Assembly: GCA_016931225.1 (NCBI GenBank)
Contig: JAFGFE010000033.1
Coordinates: forward strand, 1-34,364
Direction: 5' to 3'
DNA: 34,364 nucleotides
DNA from: Candidatus Zymogenaceae bacterium
Lineage (GTDB): Bacteria > Desulfobacterota > Zymogenia > Zymogenales > Zymogenaceae
The notes beneath the pieces are model-generated. The model worked only from the letters and a program-made list of their open reading frames with translations. It was not told the DNA's origin and ran no database searches. The translations under genes were made by a program, and so were the position numbers. Of this stretch, positions 17,324 to 24,512 are shown piece after piece. The first letter of the stretch is position 1, and each line of letters opens with the position of its first letter.

Positions 17324-18499
17324 TTACGGAGCGTAGTACCACACGCCGCCGTCTCCGGTGACGCCGTAGAGGGAGTTCCGTCCCGCCTCGATCATCGTTC
17401 CCGGTCCGCCGATCTGGGTCCAGTTCTCCGGAGTGCCGTCATAGCGAAATACCCCGGTGGGGGAGAGGCCGTAGAGGGCCCCGAATCCGTCAACGGCGAA
17501 ATCACTGCCGGATGAGCCCACCCGGGTCCAGTCCATGGGGCTTCCGTTGTAGCGGTAGATATCCCCGGTGCTCGGTTGTATACCGTACAGGGAGCTCCCG
17601 CCGGCATAGAGGTCCGTCGCCGGGCCGCCGATGCGGGTCCAGTCGTTGGGCGTGCCGTTGTATCGGTAGACTCCGCTGCCGTCGGGCGAGATGCCGTAGA
17701 GCACCCCGTTGCCGTCAACGACGAAGGTCCGTCCGGGGCCGCCCACTCGGGTCCAGTCGTACACTCTCCCGTTGTACTGGTAGATGTCTCCGGTATCCGG
17801 GTTGGTGGCGAACATCCGGTCGCCCCCGGCGTAGAGCTCCGCCGCCGGGCCGCCGATCTGGGTCCACTCATTGGGATGGCCGCTGAACCACCACACGCCG
17901 CTGCCGTCCGGCGAGAGTCCGTAGATCACCCCGTTGTCATCCACGGCGAAGGTCCGGCCGGGGGTGCCTATCCGGGTCCAGCTGTTTGGAGTGCCGTCGT
18001 AGCGATAGATGTCCCCCGAGGACGCGTGGACGCCGAACAATTCGTTTCCGCCGGCGTAAATCTCACGGGCGGAATTCCCGATGGCGTCCCACTCCCAGGA
18101 GGGGGCCGGCTCAGGGGCGCCGCCGCCTCCACCACCGCCTCCTCCGCCGCCGCCACCGCCGCCCGATCCCTCTCGGGTGAAGACCACACCGTTATTCCAG
18201 GCGATCTCGGTGGCGTAGCCCGAGGAGTTCATGGTAATGGTCCCCTCGGCATAGCCGAAGGGCCACACGGCGCTGATGGAGGTATCGTCGATATCCCCCA
18301 CCCCCGTCTGGCCGGTATCCGGCATGTTCCAGGTAAATACATTTCCGAGCTGCATGATGTTGTACACATGACCGTTGCTGCCGATCCAGCGGCCGGAGAC
18401 ATTCGGAGCCGCAAGGGCGCCTGCAGCCACACACGCCATCAACGCCGTACACAGCGTCATCAGGCCTATCCGCACCATTTTTCTTTTTTTCGTTTTCAT
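17324..18499 (-). CDS. Secreted seven-bladed propeller protein with poly-Gly linker
   Basis: A 391-residue exported protein. A Sec signal peptide is cleaved after ALA (about 30). Residues 33-110 are a beta-rich module (VSGRWIGSNGHVYNI...AVWPFGYAEG...GVVFTRE) that recurs in the neighbour at 18691. Fifteen consecutive Gly (113-127) link it to seven repeats of 36-39 residues (133-391), each opening W(T/D)xIG and closing with a YRY/WYY strand. These look like tectonin-type beta-propeller blades. Blades alternate between an AGG...GDIYRY type and a VDxxG...LSPDGSGV type, so a two-blade unit was probably duplicated. GGGAG precedes the ATG. Substrate unknown; carbohydrate or surface binding is possible. 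Confidence 0.75.
   Translation of the reverse strand: MKTKKRKMVRIGLMTLCTALMACVAAGALAAPNVSGRWIGSNGHVYNIMQLGNVFTWNMPDTGQTGVGDIDDTSISAVWPFGYAEGTITMNSSGYATEIAWNNGVVFTREGSGGGGGGGGGGGGGGGAPEPAPSWEWDAIGNSAREIYAGGNELFGVHASSGDIYRYDGTPNSWTRIGTPGRTFAVDDNGVIYGLSPDGSGVWWFSGHPNEWTQIGGPAAELYAGGDRMFATNPDTGDIYQYNGRVYDWTRVGGPGRTFVVDGNGVLYGISPDGSGVYRYNGTPNDWTRIGGPATDLYAGGSSLYGIQPSTGDIYRYNGSPMDWTRVGSSGSDFAVDGFGALYGLSPTGVFRYDGTPENWTQIGGPGTMIEAGRNSLYGVTGDGGVWYYAP
18119..18163 (-). repeat. GGN trinucleotide tract encoding 15 Gly
   Basis: Uninterrupted glycine codons of mixed third base on the minus strand, forming the interdomain linker of the propeller protein. A likely site of in-frame length variation. Confidence 0.85.
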
Positions 18500-18631
18500 T
18501 GCATGACTCCCGATATAAAACCTTCTTTTACGTATCTGTAGTATCGCATGGTTTATTTATACCAACAATCGCCGTTTTGTTCTGTGAGTGCGCTCACACG
18601 CATTGTTTTTTTGGATAGTGTTTTTCTCGAG

Positions 18632-18660
18632 AAAAAAAGGCCCCGGATCGCCCCGGGGCC
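18632..18660 (-). terminator. Rho-independent terminator of the 18691-19617 gene
   Basis: Minus strand GGCCCCGG (18660-18653), 6-nt loop, CCGGGGCC (18646-18639), then U7 (18638-18632), 30 nt after the stop codon. Confidence 0.88.
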
Positions 18661-18690
18661 CAAAAGTCCTTTTCATTCCATTGTATCGCC

Positions 18691-19617
18691 TTACGGCCGC
18701 TCCCACACATCTCCGCTGTTCCACTGGATACGAAGCGCCCTTCCCTCCGGGGTTACATCGGTGATGGTTCCCACGTCGTTCAGGTTCATGCTGGGGGGCT
18801 TGGCGCCCCAGTGCACGTTTATCTTATCGCCGTCGTAGACGTCTGCGTTCCCGGTATCGGTACCGATAATGAAAATTCCCCCCGGATTGGTCCATTTTAC
18901 CGTGTGCGTGATACCATTCTGGGTGAGGGAATAGTCATACCCCTGGGCGTGGTTGACCCAGTTTCCGCCGACATCCACCGGAGCGATGTCAAGAAAGTTG
19001 TTTGGCTGGTTGGACTGGATGCGCCTTCCCTGATACTCGATCTCCAGTACTCCGCCGGTAGCCCCGGGCGGGATCTCGCAAATCACGTACGATGCACCCT
19101 TGGTGTTGATAATGGGAAGATTCATGTTATTCAAAAAGACCTGAATCTGTCCCCCCACATTCTGGGTGAGGTCGATCCACAGCTCGCCCCCCACCCTGGC
19201 CGGATTCGGACCGAAGCTGAAGTTGAGATCCCCGCCGCCGCCACCGCCTGGCGCCGGGGTCCCTGGAGGCGTACCCGGTGTGCCGCCCCTGGTAAAAAGC
19301 ACTCCGTTGGACCAGACGATCTCGATCGCCCATCCCGAGGGATCCGTGACGATGTTCCCGGTGGCCGCCCCGAAGGGCCACACGGCATTGGCACTGTTCC
19401 CGCTGATTTTCCCCACGCCGATCTCTCCCGTCGCCGGGACGACCCACTCGAAACCGTCGCCGATTTGGACGATATCGTATTCGTTTCCGATGTTGCTGAA
19501 CCAGTGACCGGAGATGTCCGCGGCGAACGCCGCCGGGGCCAGGGCGCACACGATCACAACGCCGAGGACCAACATTCCTCCCCTTACCGCCATCCGAAGC
19601 ATATACGTATTTTTCAT
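18691..19617 (-). CDS. Secreted protein with two copies of the shared beta module
   Basis: A 308-residue exported protein. The signal peptide is cleaved at about AFA|AD (32-33). Residues 34-112 form the same module as in the 17324 protein (ISGHWFSNIGNEYDIVQIG...AVWPFGAATG...GVLFTRGG). A Pro/Gly linker with six Gly follows. The middle beta domain (about 134-215, FGPNPARVGGELWIDL...GGVLEIEYQG) looks like an extracellular Ig-like/IPT fold. A diverged second module copy (about 217-308, GGNWVNHAQGYDYSLTQNG...RIQWNSGDVW) closes the protein. GGGAGG precedes the ATG. Separate from the propeller gene by a terminator, yet clearly paralogous. Function unknown. Confidence 0.7.
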   Translation of the reverse strand: MKNTYMLRMAVRGGMLVLGVVIVCALAPAAFAADISGHWFSNIGNEYDIVQIGDGFEWVVPATGEIGVGKISGNSANAVWPFGAATGNIVTDPSGWAIEIVWSNGVLFTRGGTPGTPPGTPAPGGGGGGDLNFSFGPNPARVGGELWIDLTQNVGGQIQVFLNNMNLPIINTKGASYVICEIPPGATGGVLEIEYQGRRIQSNQPNNFLDIAPVDVGGNWVNHAQGYDYSLTQNGITHTVKWTNPGGIFIIGTDTGNADVYDGDKINVHWGAKPPSMNLNDVGTITDVTPEGRALRIQWNSGDVWERP

Positions 19618-19935
19618 AGCATCCTCCCGTGTATGATTCCGACAAAAATAATAATAATTTTTATTCTATTGTCCGATATCGCTGTCGGTGTGGCTGTGAG
19701 GAATCTCACGCTTTTCTTTTTTGAATGAGAGCTGAAAAAAAGACATCTCGTCCCCGATCAGGACGAAAAAGAGGAGTTGGAAACAGATATATATTATATA
19801 TATCATCTAAATCCTCCGGGGTCTCCTGTTTCGGGATGGAAATAAAAAACGGGTGACCCGAAGGACGCGGCGATCGTTTTAAAACGGCCGCCGCTGATTT
19901 CATATGCCGTAGGAAGAATGAAAAATCGAGAAGAT
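19618..19935. other. Gap between selD and the secreted protein gene
   Basis: No gene. It holds the terminator-like hairpin listed separately and, nearer selD, a nested inverted repeat around GTTTTAAAAC with GCGGC/GCCGC arms (about 19868-19898), plus a short CGGG-TCA-CCCG stem followed by U6 on the minus strand (about 19840-19862). Confidence 0.45.
19735..19766 (-). terminator. Terminator-like hairpin downstream of selD
   Basis: Minus strand TCGTCC (19766-19761), 7-nt loop, GGACGA (19753-19748), then GATGTC and a run of seven U. It would end readthrough from the selenium operon. Confidence 0.55.
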
Positions 19936-20988
19936 TCAGCGGTTTTTCACAACCTCGATGCCGGAGCCGGAAACAACCTCCCCCACCTCCCACATATCGA
20001 CCCCCCGCCCCCGGGCGAGGGCGAGTATCTTCTCGGTTTGTCCCGAAGGAACCGCCGCCAGAAGCCCCCCGGACGTCTCCGGCGTGTAAAGGAGCTGCCG
20101 TTTCTCATCGGGGATGTCGTCGTCGAAGGTAATCCGGTCCTGAAAGGTGCGCTCGTTGTTGCAGGTGCCTCCGGGGAAGAGCCACATGTCCGCATATTCC
20201 TCCGCCCCGGGGAGGAAGGGGATCGTATCTGCGAAGAATCGCAGCCGAACGCCGCTGTTTTCGGCCATCTCCATGCCGTGGCCCAACAGGGCGTACCCGG
20301 TCACATCGGTCAGGCCGTTGATGTCCCCCTCCCGAAAGACGTCCGCCGCGTCCTTATTCAGCGTAAGCATGGCGTCTATGGCGGCCTTCACGTGGGAAGG
20401 ATGAGCCTCCCCGGCCTTCAATACCGTGGTGATGATGCCCACACCTAACGGCTTGGTGAGAAACAACACGTCACCGGGCCTAGCGCCGGCGTTGGTGAGC
20501 ACGCGGTTCGGGTGGATGGTACCCATCACCACCAGTCCGTATTTCGGCTCGTCGTCGTCCACCGTGTGTCCCCCGGCGATGACCCCCCCCGCCCGGATCA
20601 CCGTGTCGGCCCCGCCGCGGAGTATTTCCGCCGTGACCTCCACGGGAAGCGACGGGGGAAATCCGCAGATATTGAGGGCCAGCCTCACGTCCCCGCCCAT
20701 GGCGTATACGTCAGACAACGCATTGGCGGCGGCGATGGCGCCGTACTGGTAGGGATCATCCACCACCGGGGTGAAGAAGTCGAGGGTCAGGATGATCGCA
20801 AGGTCCTCGGATATTCTCCAGACCGCGGCGTCGTCCAGCGCGTCCATCCCCACCAAGAGATCAGGGAAGGACTCTTTGGGAAAACTGTCTTTGATATGAC
20901 GCATGACCTGCGCCAGGGCGTCGGGAGCCGCCTTTGCGGCTCAACCGGCGGCCTTGGCCAGTCTCGTCAGACGAATCTCTTCCGTCAT
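19936..20988 (-). CDS. selD: Selenide, water dikinase SelD, selenocysteine-containing
   Basis: Makes selenophosphate from selenide and ATP, the donor for selenocysteine and selenouridine. It is 350 residues when read from the ATG at 20988 (AAGGA upstream) through an in-frame TGA at 20943-20941. The N-terminus reads M-T-E-E-I-R-L-T-R-L-A-K-A-A-G-U16-A-A-K, matching the SelD active-site loop where Sec or Cys stands at this position with the essential Lys (K19) three residues on. Downstream the typical VGMDALDDAAVW, GAIAAANALSDVYAMGG, AGGHTVDDDEPKYG and PGGTCNNE motifs are intact. Starting instead at the ATG at 20904 would remove the catalytic loop. Last gene of the selenium operon. Confidence 0.95.
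20925..20942 (-). promoter_or_regulatory. Candidate bacterial SECIS hairpin in selD
   Basis: Perfect 7-bp stem GAGCCGC (20942-20936) / GCGGCTC (20931-20925) with loop AAAG, starting at the second base of the UGA codon. Bacterial SECIS elements lie directly 3' of the UGA within the coding sequence and bind SelB. Confidence 0.6.
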
Positions 20989-21008
20989 CGGAATAGTTCC
21001 TTTCTCAC

Positions 21009-21230
21009 CTATAACAACTCAACACGATCGTAGGGGGCCCCTATTTCGTCCATTAGGCGCTTCGATTCCTCCGCCTGTTTTGCCGGGATACGCACAGCCG
21101 TACCGCAGTCGGAAGAGATGTGCCTCGGCACCGGGATCATCTTCGCCGAAAGTCCCGCAGCCAAGAGTATCTTCTCCGCCCGGATGGCGTGGCTGGTGCT
21201 GTGGGTGATAATCACGGCGTACGTACTCAT
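21009..21230 (-). CDS. DUF3343 putative Se/S carrier-like protein
   Basis: A 73-residue DUF3343 protein (YAVIITHSTSHAIRAEKILLAAGLSAKMIPVPRHISSDCGTAVRI). The family has one conserved Cys (here in SSDCG, residue 42) and frequently neighbours selenium or sulfur trafficking genes, so a carrier role for persulfide or perselenide is inferred. It sits between the cysteine desulfurase gene and selD (20-nt gap). Confidence 0.85.
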   Translation of the reverse strand: MSTYAVIITHSTSHAIRAEKILLAAGLSAKMIPVPRHISSDCGTAVRIPAKQAEESKRLMDEIGAPYDRVELL

Positions 21231-21317
21231 ATTCCCTCAAAACACATGGTGACGGACAATGCTTTTATATGAACTCATTGTATACCGACACGGGCGACGG
21301 GGCAACACGGAAACCGT

Positions 21318-22487
21318 CTATCCCCCCCGTATAATATCGGCGACGGCCTCCACGGCGGCGTTGACATTTTCGCCGGTGGTGAACGGCCCCATACTGAACC
21401 TGACGGTCCCCTCCGGGAACGTCCCCAGGGTGCGATGCGCCCTCGGTGCACAGTGAAGCCCCACACGACTCATGACGTCATACTCGTCGGACAGCCGCAT
21501 CCCCACGTCCGACACGCTCATCCCCGCCACCACAAAGGAGACGGTTGCGGTTTGCCGATTTTCGTCGGCCGGTCCGAATACCTTCACCCCGCCTATATTT
21601 CCCAATCCGTCGAGCAGCAGCCGCGTCATGATCTTCTCATGCTCCCTCACAATCCCCACACCCCGTTCGGCTAACCATCTTACCCCCGCTCCCAGCCCAG
21701 CGATGCCGCCGATATCGGCGGTTCCGCTCTCGAAGCGATCCGGCATGAACTCGGGCTGTTCCTCTTTTTCCGACCGGCTGCCGGTGCCACCGAACGCCAG
21801 CGGCGTGACGTTTCGGGGGTCGAATCCGGGGCCGAAGATCAACCCGCCGGTCCCGGTGGGGCCTAAAAGCCCCTTGTGGCCGGTGAAGGCGAGAATGTCA
21901 ATGGCGTCCTTCTCCATATCCAAAGGACAGCACCCGGCGGTCTGAGCGGCATCCACCATCAGGGGTATTCCACGCTCGGATGTCATCTTTCCCAGCTCAC
22001 CCACCGGCAAGATCGTCCCACATACGTTTGAGGCGTGGTTGACCACCGCCAGGCGCTCATCGCCCACGAGCGCTTTTTTGAAATCATCAGGGTCGATGCT
22101 TCCGTCCTCTTTCGCCTCCACCATCGTCAGGCGTATGTCCCGGGACGCCTCCAGGAATCTTAGGGGCCGAAGGACCGAATTGTGCTCCATGGAGGTGGTG
22201 ATCACCCGGTCTTTCGGCCTGAGGTACCCCAGCAACATCAAGGAGATGGCGACGGTGACGTTGGCGGTAAACACCACCGAGAGAGGATCCCCACCCCCCA
22301 GGAGGGTGGCGAGAGACTCCCTCGTCTCCATGCGTATCCGCTCCGCTTCAACGGAGAGCCTGTGCCCGCTGCGGCCCGGATTTGCCCCCACCTCGCGGTA
22401 GAAACGAACGATCTCCTCAAGGACGGAGTCCGGCTTCGGCCACGACGTAGCGGCGTTATCCATGTAAACAGTACCGATAGTATGCAT
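21318..22487 (-). CDS. Cysteine desulfurase / selenocysteine lyase-type PLP enzyme
   Basis: A 389-residue class V aminotransferase of the cysteine desulfurase family. It has N-terminal VYMDNAATSWPKP, the PLP lysine K205 in FTGHKGLLGPTGTGGL, and a probable catalytic Cys at 346 in GLHCAPRAHRTLGT. It takes S or Se from cysteine or selenocysteine as an enzyme-bound persulfide. Placed between tusA-like and DUF3343/selD genes, it most likely supplies Se (or S) for SelD. Other options are a general IscS-like role, less likely given the absence of isc partners here. Confidence 0.9.
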   Translation of the reverse strand: MHTIGTVYMDNAATSWPKPDSVLEEIVRFYREVGANPGRSGHRLSVEAERIRMETRESLATLLGGGDPLSVVFTANVTVAISLMLLGYLRPKDRVITTSMEHNSVLRPLRFLEASRDIRLTMVEAKEDGSIDPDDFKKALVGDERLAVVNHASNVCGTILPVGELGKMTSERGIPLMVDAAQTAGCCPLDMEKDAIDILAFTGHKGLLGPTGTGGLIFGPGFDPRNVTPLAFGGTGSRSEKEEQPEFMPDRFESGTADIGGIAGLGAGVRWLAERGVGIVREHEKIMTRLLLDGLGNIGGVKVFGPADENRQTATVSFVVAGMSVSDVGMRLSDEYDVMSRVGLHCAPRAHRTLGTFPEGTVRFSMGPFTTGENVNAAVEAVADIIRGG

Positions 22488-22506
22488 ATCACCTATGTGT
22501 ACGTCA

Positions 22507-22539
22507 CCCGCCGCCCGTTTTTGAAAAACGGACGACGGG
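22507..22539 (-). repeat. 16-bp near-perfect inverted repeat between tusA-like and desulfurase genes
   Basis: Arms at 22507-22522 and 22524-22539 around a single base. On the minus-strand transcript the only non-Watson-Crick pairs are two G-U. No U-tract follows on that strand, so it may adjust downstream expression by processing or partial attenuation. Confidence 0.6.
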
Positions 22540-22550
22540 CATGATGAACA

Positions 22551-22763
22551 TTATTTCTTCAAGACCAGCTCGAAGGTATCTCCCTTCTCTTCATAGCTCA
22601 CGTCCCAGCCTAGCTTTTTAGCCGAGCGACTCACGTTTTGTACCTGGGTCATGGTATCCACCAGCACGGTCACCTCGCCTCCGTCCAAATCTTTGACGGC
22701 CTTTCTCGTCATAATGACCGGCTGGGGACAGGAAAGCCCCCTGGCATCCACTGTCTTTGTCAT
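22551..22763 (-). CDS. TusA/SirA-like sulfur (selenium) carrier
   Basis: A 70-residue TusA-family protein. The hallmark DARGLSCPQP holds the persulfide Cys (C13) in a CPxP motif, followed by the usual two-layer alpha/beta fold (VTVLVDTMTQVQNVSRSAKKLGWDVSY). The ATG at 22763 is 1 nt after the yedE stop, and GGAGG at the end of yedE serves as ribosome-binding site. TusA-like proteins next to YedE and SelD are a known selenium-trafficking neighbourhood (YedF group). Confidence 0.92.
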   Translation of the reverse strand: MTKTVDARGLSCPQPVIMTRKAVKDLDGGEVTVLVDTMTQVQNVSRSAKKLGWDVSYEEKGDTFELVLKK

Positions 22764-22764
22764 G

Positions 22765-23871
22765 TTACGCCTCCCCTCTTTCCAAAGATACGAATCCGAC
22801 CAGCAGCACGAACACCAGGCCGATGCCCACGATCCACGGTGCGTTGGGCTGAGTTCCCACCATGAGGAAGTTGTGCGCAATCGCCGCACCGGTGATCATA
22901 CCCAGCACGAACACGCCCGCATCGCCGTCGCCTTCGCCGGCGAGGAAGATCTGCCGTCCAGGGCATCCTCCGGCCAGTGCGAAGGAGAGACCCGCCAGGA
23001 CCATGCCCCCGAAATTGAGGAGCTGATTCGTGTGGGCGGCGGGCTGATTGATCACCTCGCCCGCTTCATTGAGGCCCAGGGTGAAGCCGGGATGAAACTG
23101 CCCGAAGATCAGGTTCATCACAAAGGCCGCAATCACCAGGGCGATTACTCCGCTCAGCAGGTGGAAATCCCGCATCAGGATAACGTCCCGTATGGCGCCC
23201 ATGGTGCAGAACCGGGTACGTTGGGCGAGAAATCCGACCAAAAGAGCCACCCCGATGGAGATCAATATCGGCGCGCCCATGCTGCCCGGTCCGGATTCAC
23301 TTCGAAAGAGCGCGGCTCCCTCGCCGTAGCTCGGGTAGATCACCGCCAGAAACAACAGTACCAGCATGATGAAGGGCATCATCAGTCCAAACCCGGTGCG
23401 CTCGGGATGCGCCCGTCCCAAGCTGAACCCCTTCTTCAAGAACAGCACGCCCACGCCCACCCCCACAACGAGGCCGACGATCCCGACAATGGCGTTCCAG
23501 TCCCCGCCGGCGAGCCGCAGCATCGCCCGCCAGGGACACCCGAGGAACACCAGGGCGCCGATCATGGCGGTCATCCCCAGAAAGAAGCGCACGATCGGTG
23601 CGGAGCCCGAGCGAAACCGAAATTCCCGAAACGCAACCGCCGCGATGAACGATCCCAAAAGAAACGCCGGTATCTCCGGCCTGAGATACTGGACGATGGC
23701 CGCCCGGTGCATCCCCAAGGCGCCCGCAATATCCCTCTCGAAACAGGCCATACAGATGCCCATGTTGCCGGGATTGCCCAGCTTCTGCAGCGTCACCGCC
23801 AGCACACCGATGAGCGCCCCCACCAGGATAATCCCCCAGCGGGTGGCGAAAAAACCGGTAACTTTCGACAT
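22765..23871 (-). CDS. yedE: YedE-type selenium/sulfur membrane transporter
   Basis: A 368-residue polytopic membrane protein of the YeeE/YedE family, two homologous halves with about nine or ten hydrophobic segments. Conserved cysteine motifs occur in each half: ICMACFERD, FLGCPWRAM, RFCTMGAIRD and GGCPGRQI, matching permeases that pass thiosulfate- or selenium-type species by Cys relay. The ATG at 23871 is chosen for AAAGGAG directly upstream (an ATG five codons earlier contains that SD). First gene of the operon yedE-tusA-like-desulfurase-DUF3343-selD. Selenium as substrate is inferred from the neighbours. Confidence 0.9.
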   Translation of the reverse strand: MSKVTGFFATRWGIILVGALIGVLAVTLQKLGNPGNMGICMACFERDIAGALGMHRAAIVQYLRPEIPAFLLGSFIAAVAFREFRFRSGSAPIVRFFLGMTAMIGALVFLGCPWRAMLRLAGGDWNAIVGIVGLVVGVGVGVLFLKKGFSLGRAHPERTGFGLMMPFIMLVLLFLAVIYPSYGEGAALFRSESGPGSMGAPILISIGVALLVGFLAQRTRFCTMGAIRDVILMRDFHLLSGVIALVIAAFVMNLIFGQFHPGFTLGLNEAGEVINQPAAHTNQLLNFGGMVLAGLSFALAGGCPGRQIFLAGEGDGDAGVFVLGMITGAAIAHNFLMVGTQPNAPWIVGIGLVFVLLVGFVSLERGEA

Positions 23872-24382
23872 GTTCTCTCCTTTCATCCGATTAGATTCGC
23901 GGGAAATCCGAGGGAATCTTCCCCCGAGACTTCACAAAAACCCGCGGATGTCTCTACACCCTCACATCGTCCCATATACCATCGGCGGCCGTCACACGAC
24001 GCCCGGAACCAGACGCACCCGTGCGGCTCAAGCCGCGGATGATCGCACCCGTGTCGATTGACAGGGGTGAAACCCCGGGCTCGACGATTTTAATATGGAT
24101 GAGATGATCGGTGTTATCCGACATGCACAAACGACCCATCACGCCTCCCGCATCTCCATTCTCCGGGAGGGCGGGCCGCGTGTCGTCGGCCGTTACCGGA
24201 TGGGGAGATACCTTGTGCGTGGATGCGGACGCGAGACTGCTGGTCGGGACCGCCCGGGCCCCGTCAGGTCGCCTCAGATCAACGGCACGGGCGTGCCGAA
24301 GCGTCCAATTGTTTTCATGAAAACGTGAAACCTGTCCATATTGTATTCCTGTGCCTATATACGCGACACATCCTCCAAAAAC
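23872..24382 (-). other. Long structured leader of the selenium operon
   Basis: About 510 nt between the inferred start of transcription and yedE. Hairpins on the minus strand: GTTTTC/GAAAAC palindrome (about 24310-24323); CGGCAC-GCCC-GTGCCG (about 24288-24303); GGGGT-TTC-ACCCC (about 24064-24076); GCGGCT/AGCCGC (about 24024-24037) flanked by two copies of ACGGGTGCG; and, nearest yedE, CGCGGG (23946-23941) / CCCGCG (23903-23898) enclosing an inner CGGGGGAA/TTCCCTCG stem (23926-23909). A 148-codon frame crosses the leader but lacks family features. I do not recognise a known riboswitch class. Confidence 0.45.
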
Positions 24383-24388
24383 GCATTC

Positions 24389-24416
24389 ATTATCCAACAT
24401 CAGGACTATTTGTCAA
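24389..24416 (-). promoter_or_regulatory. Sigma-70 promoter of the selenium operon
   Basis: Consensus TTGACA (24416-24411), 16-nt spacer, GATAAT (24394-24389) on the minus strand, the strongest sigma-70-like promoter in the window. It is divergent from the sigma-54 activator gene. Confidence 0.65.
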
Positions 24417-24460
24417 GGAATTAATTATAGATTGACGGCGTAGCGGCATCAATTGCGTGC

Positions 24461-24489
24461 TGGTTGCAAATTAAGGTTGCATATATGCA
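24461..24489 (+). promoter_or_regulatory. Tandem operator-like repeats upstream of the activator gene
   Basis: TGGTTGCAAA (24461-24470) and GGTTGCATATATG (24475-24487), spaced 13 bp start to start, the second containing the perfect 12-bp palindrome TGCATATATGCA (24478-24489). The same two sequence variants recur at 25886-25898 and 25927-25936 upstream of the sigma-54 promoter. Likely self-regulation by the activator. Confidence 0.55.
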
Positions 24490-24512
24490 CCTTTCGTGAT
24501 ACCCTTGTATAT

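Noticed and set aside
22651-24042. 463-codon plus-strand frame opposite yedE
   Set aside because: Antisense to a fully recognisable YedE; His/Gln/Pro-rich low-complexity translation is the expected shadow of a GC-rich membrane gene.
23965-24100. Possible tRNA-Sec or known riboswitch near the selenium genes
   Set aside because: No T-loop (GGTTCRA) or acceptor pairing for tRNA-Sec. Compared by eye with Moco, cobalamin, TPP and cyclic-di-GMP conserved cores; none matched.
24095-24328. 77-codon plus-strand frame between yedE and the activator
   Set aside because: No SD, no family features, lies opposite the leader.
23954-24400. 148-codon minus-strand frame in the selenium-operon leader, with an inner ATG at 24139 preceded by GGGAGG
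   Set aside because: No recognisable domain, an outer start too near the predicted transcription start, and hairpins through the frame. Treated as leader RNA, although the inner 61-codon frame is not excluded.
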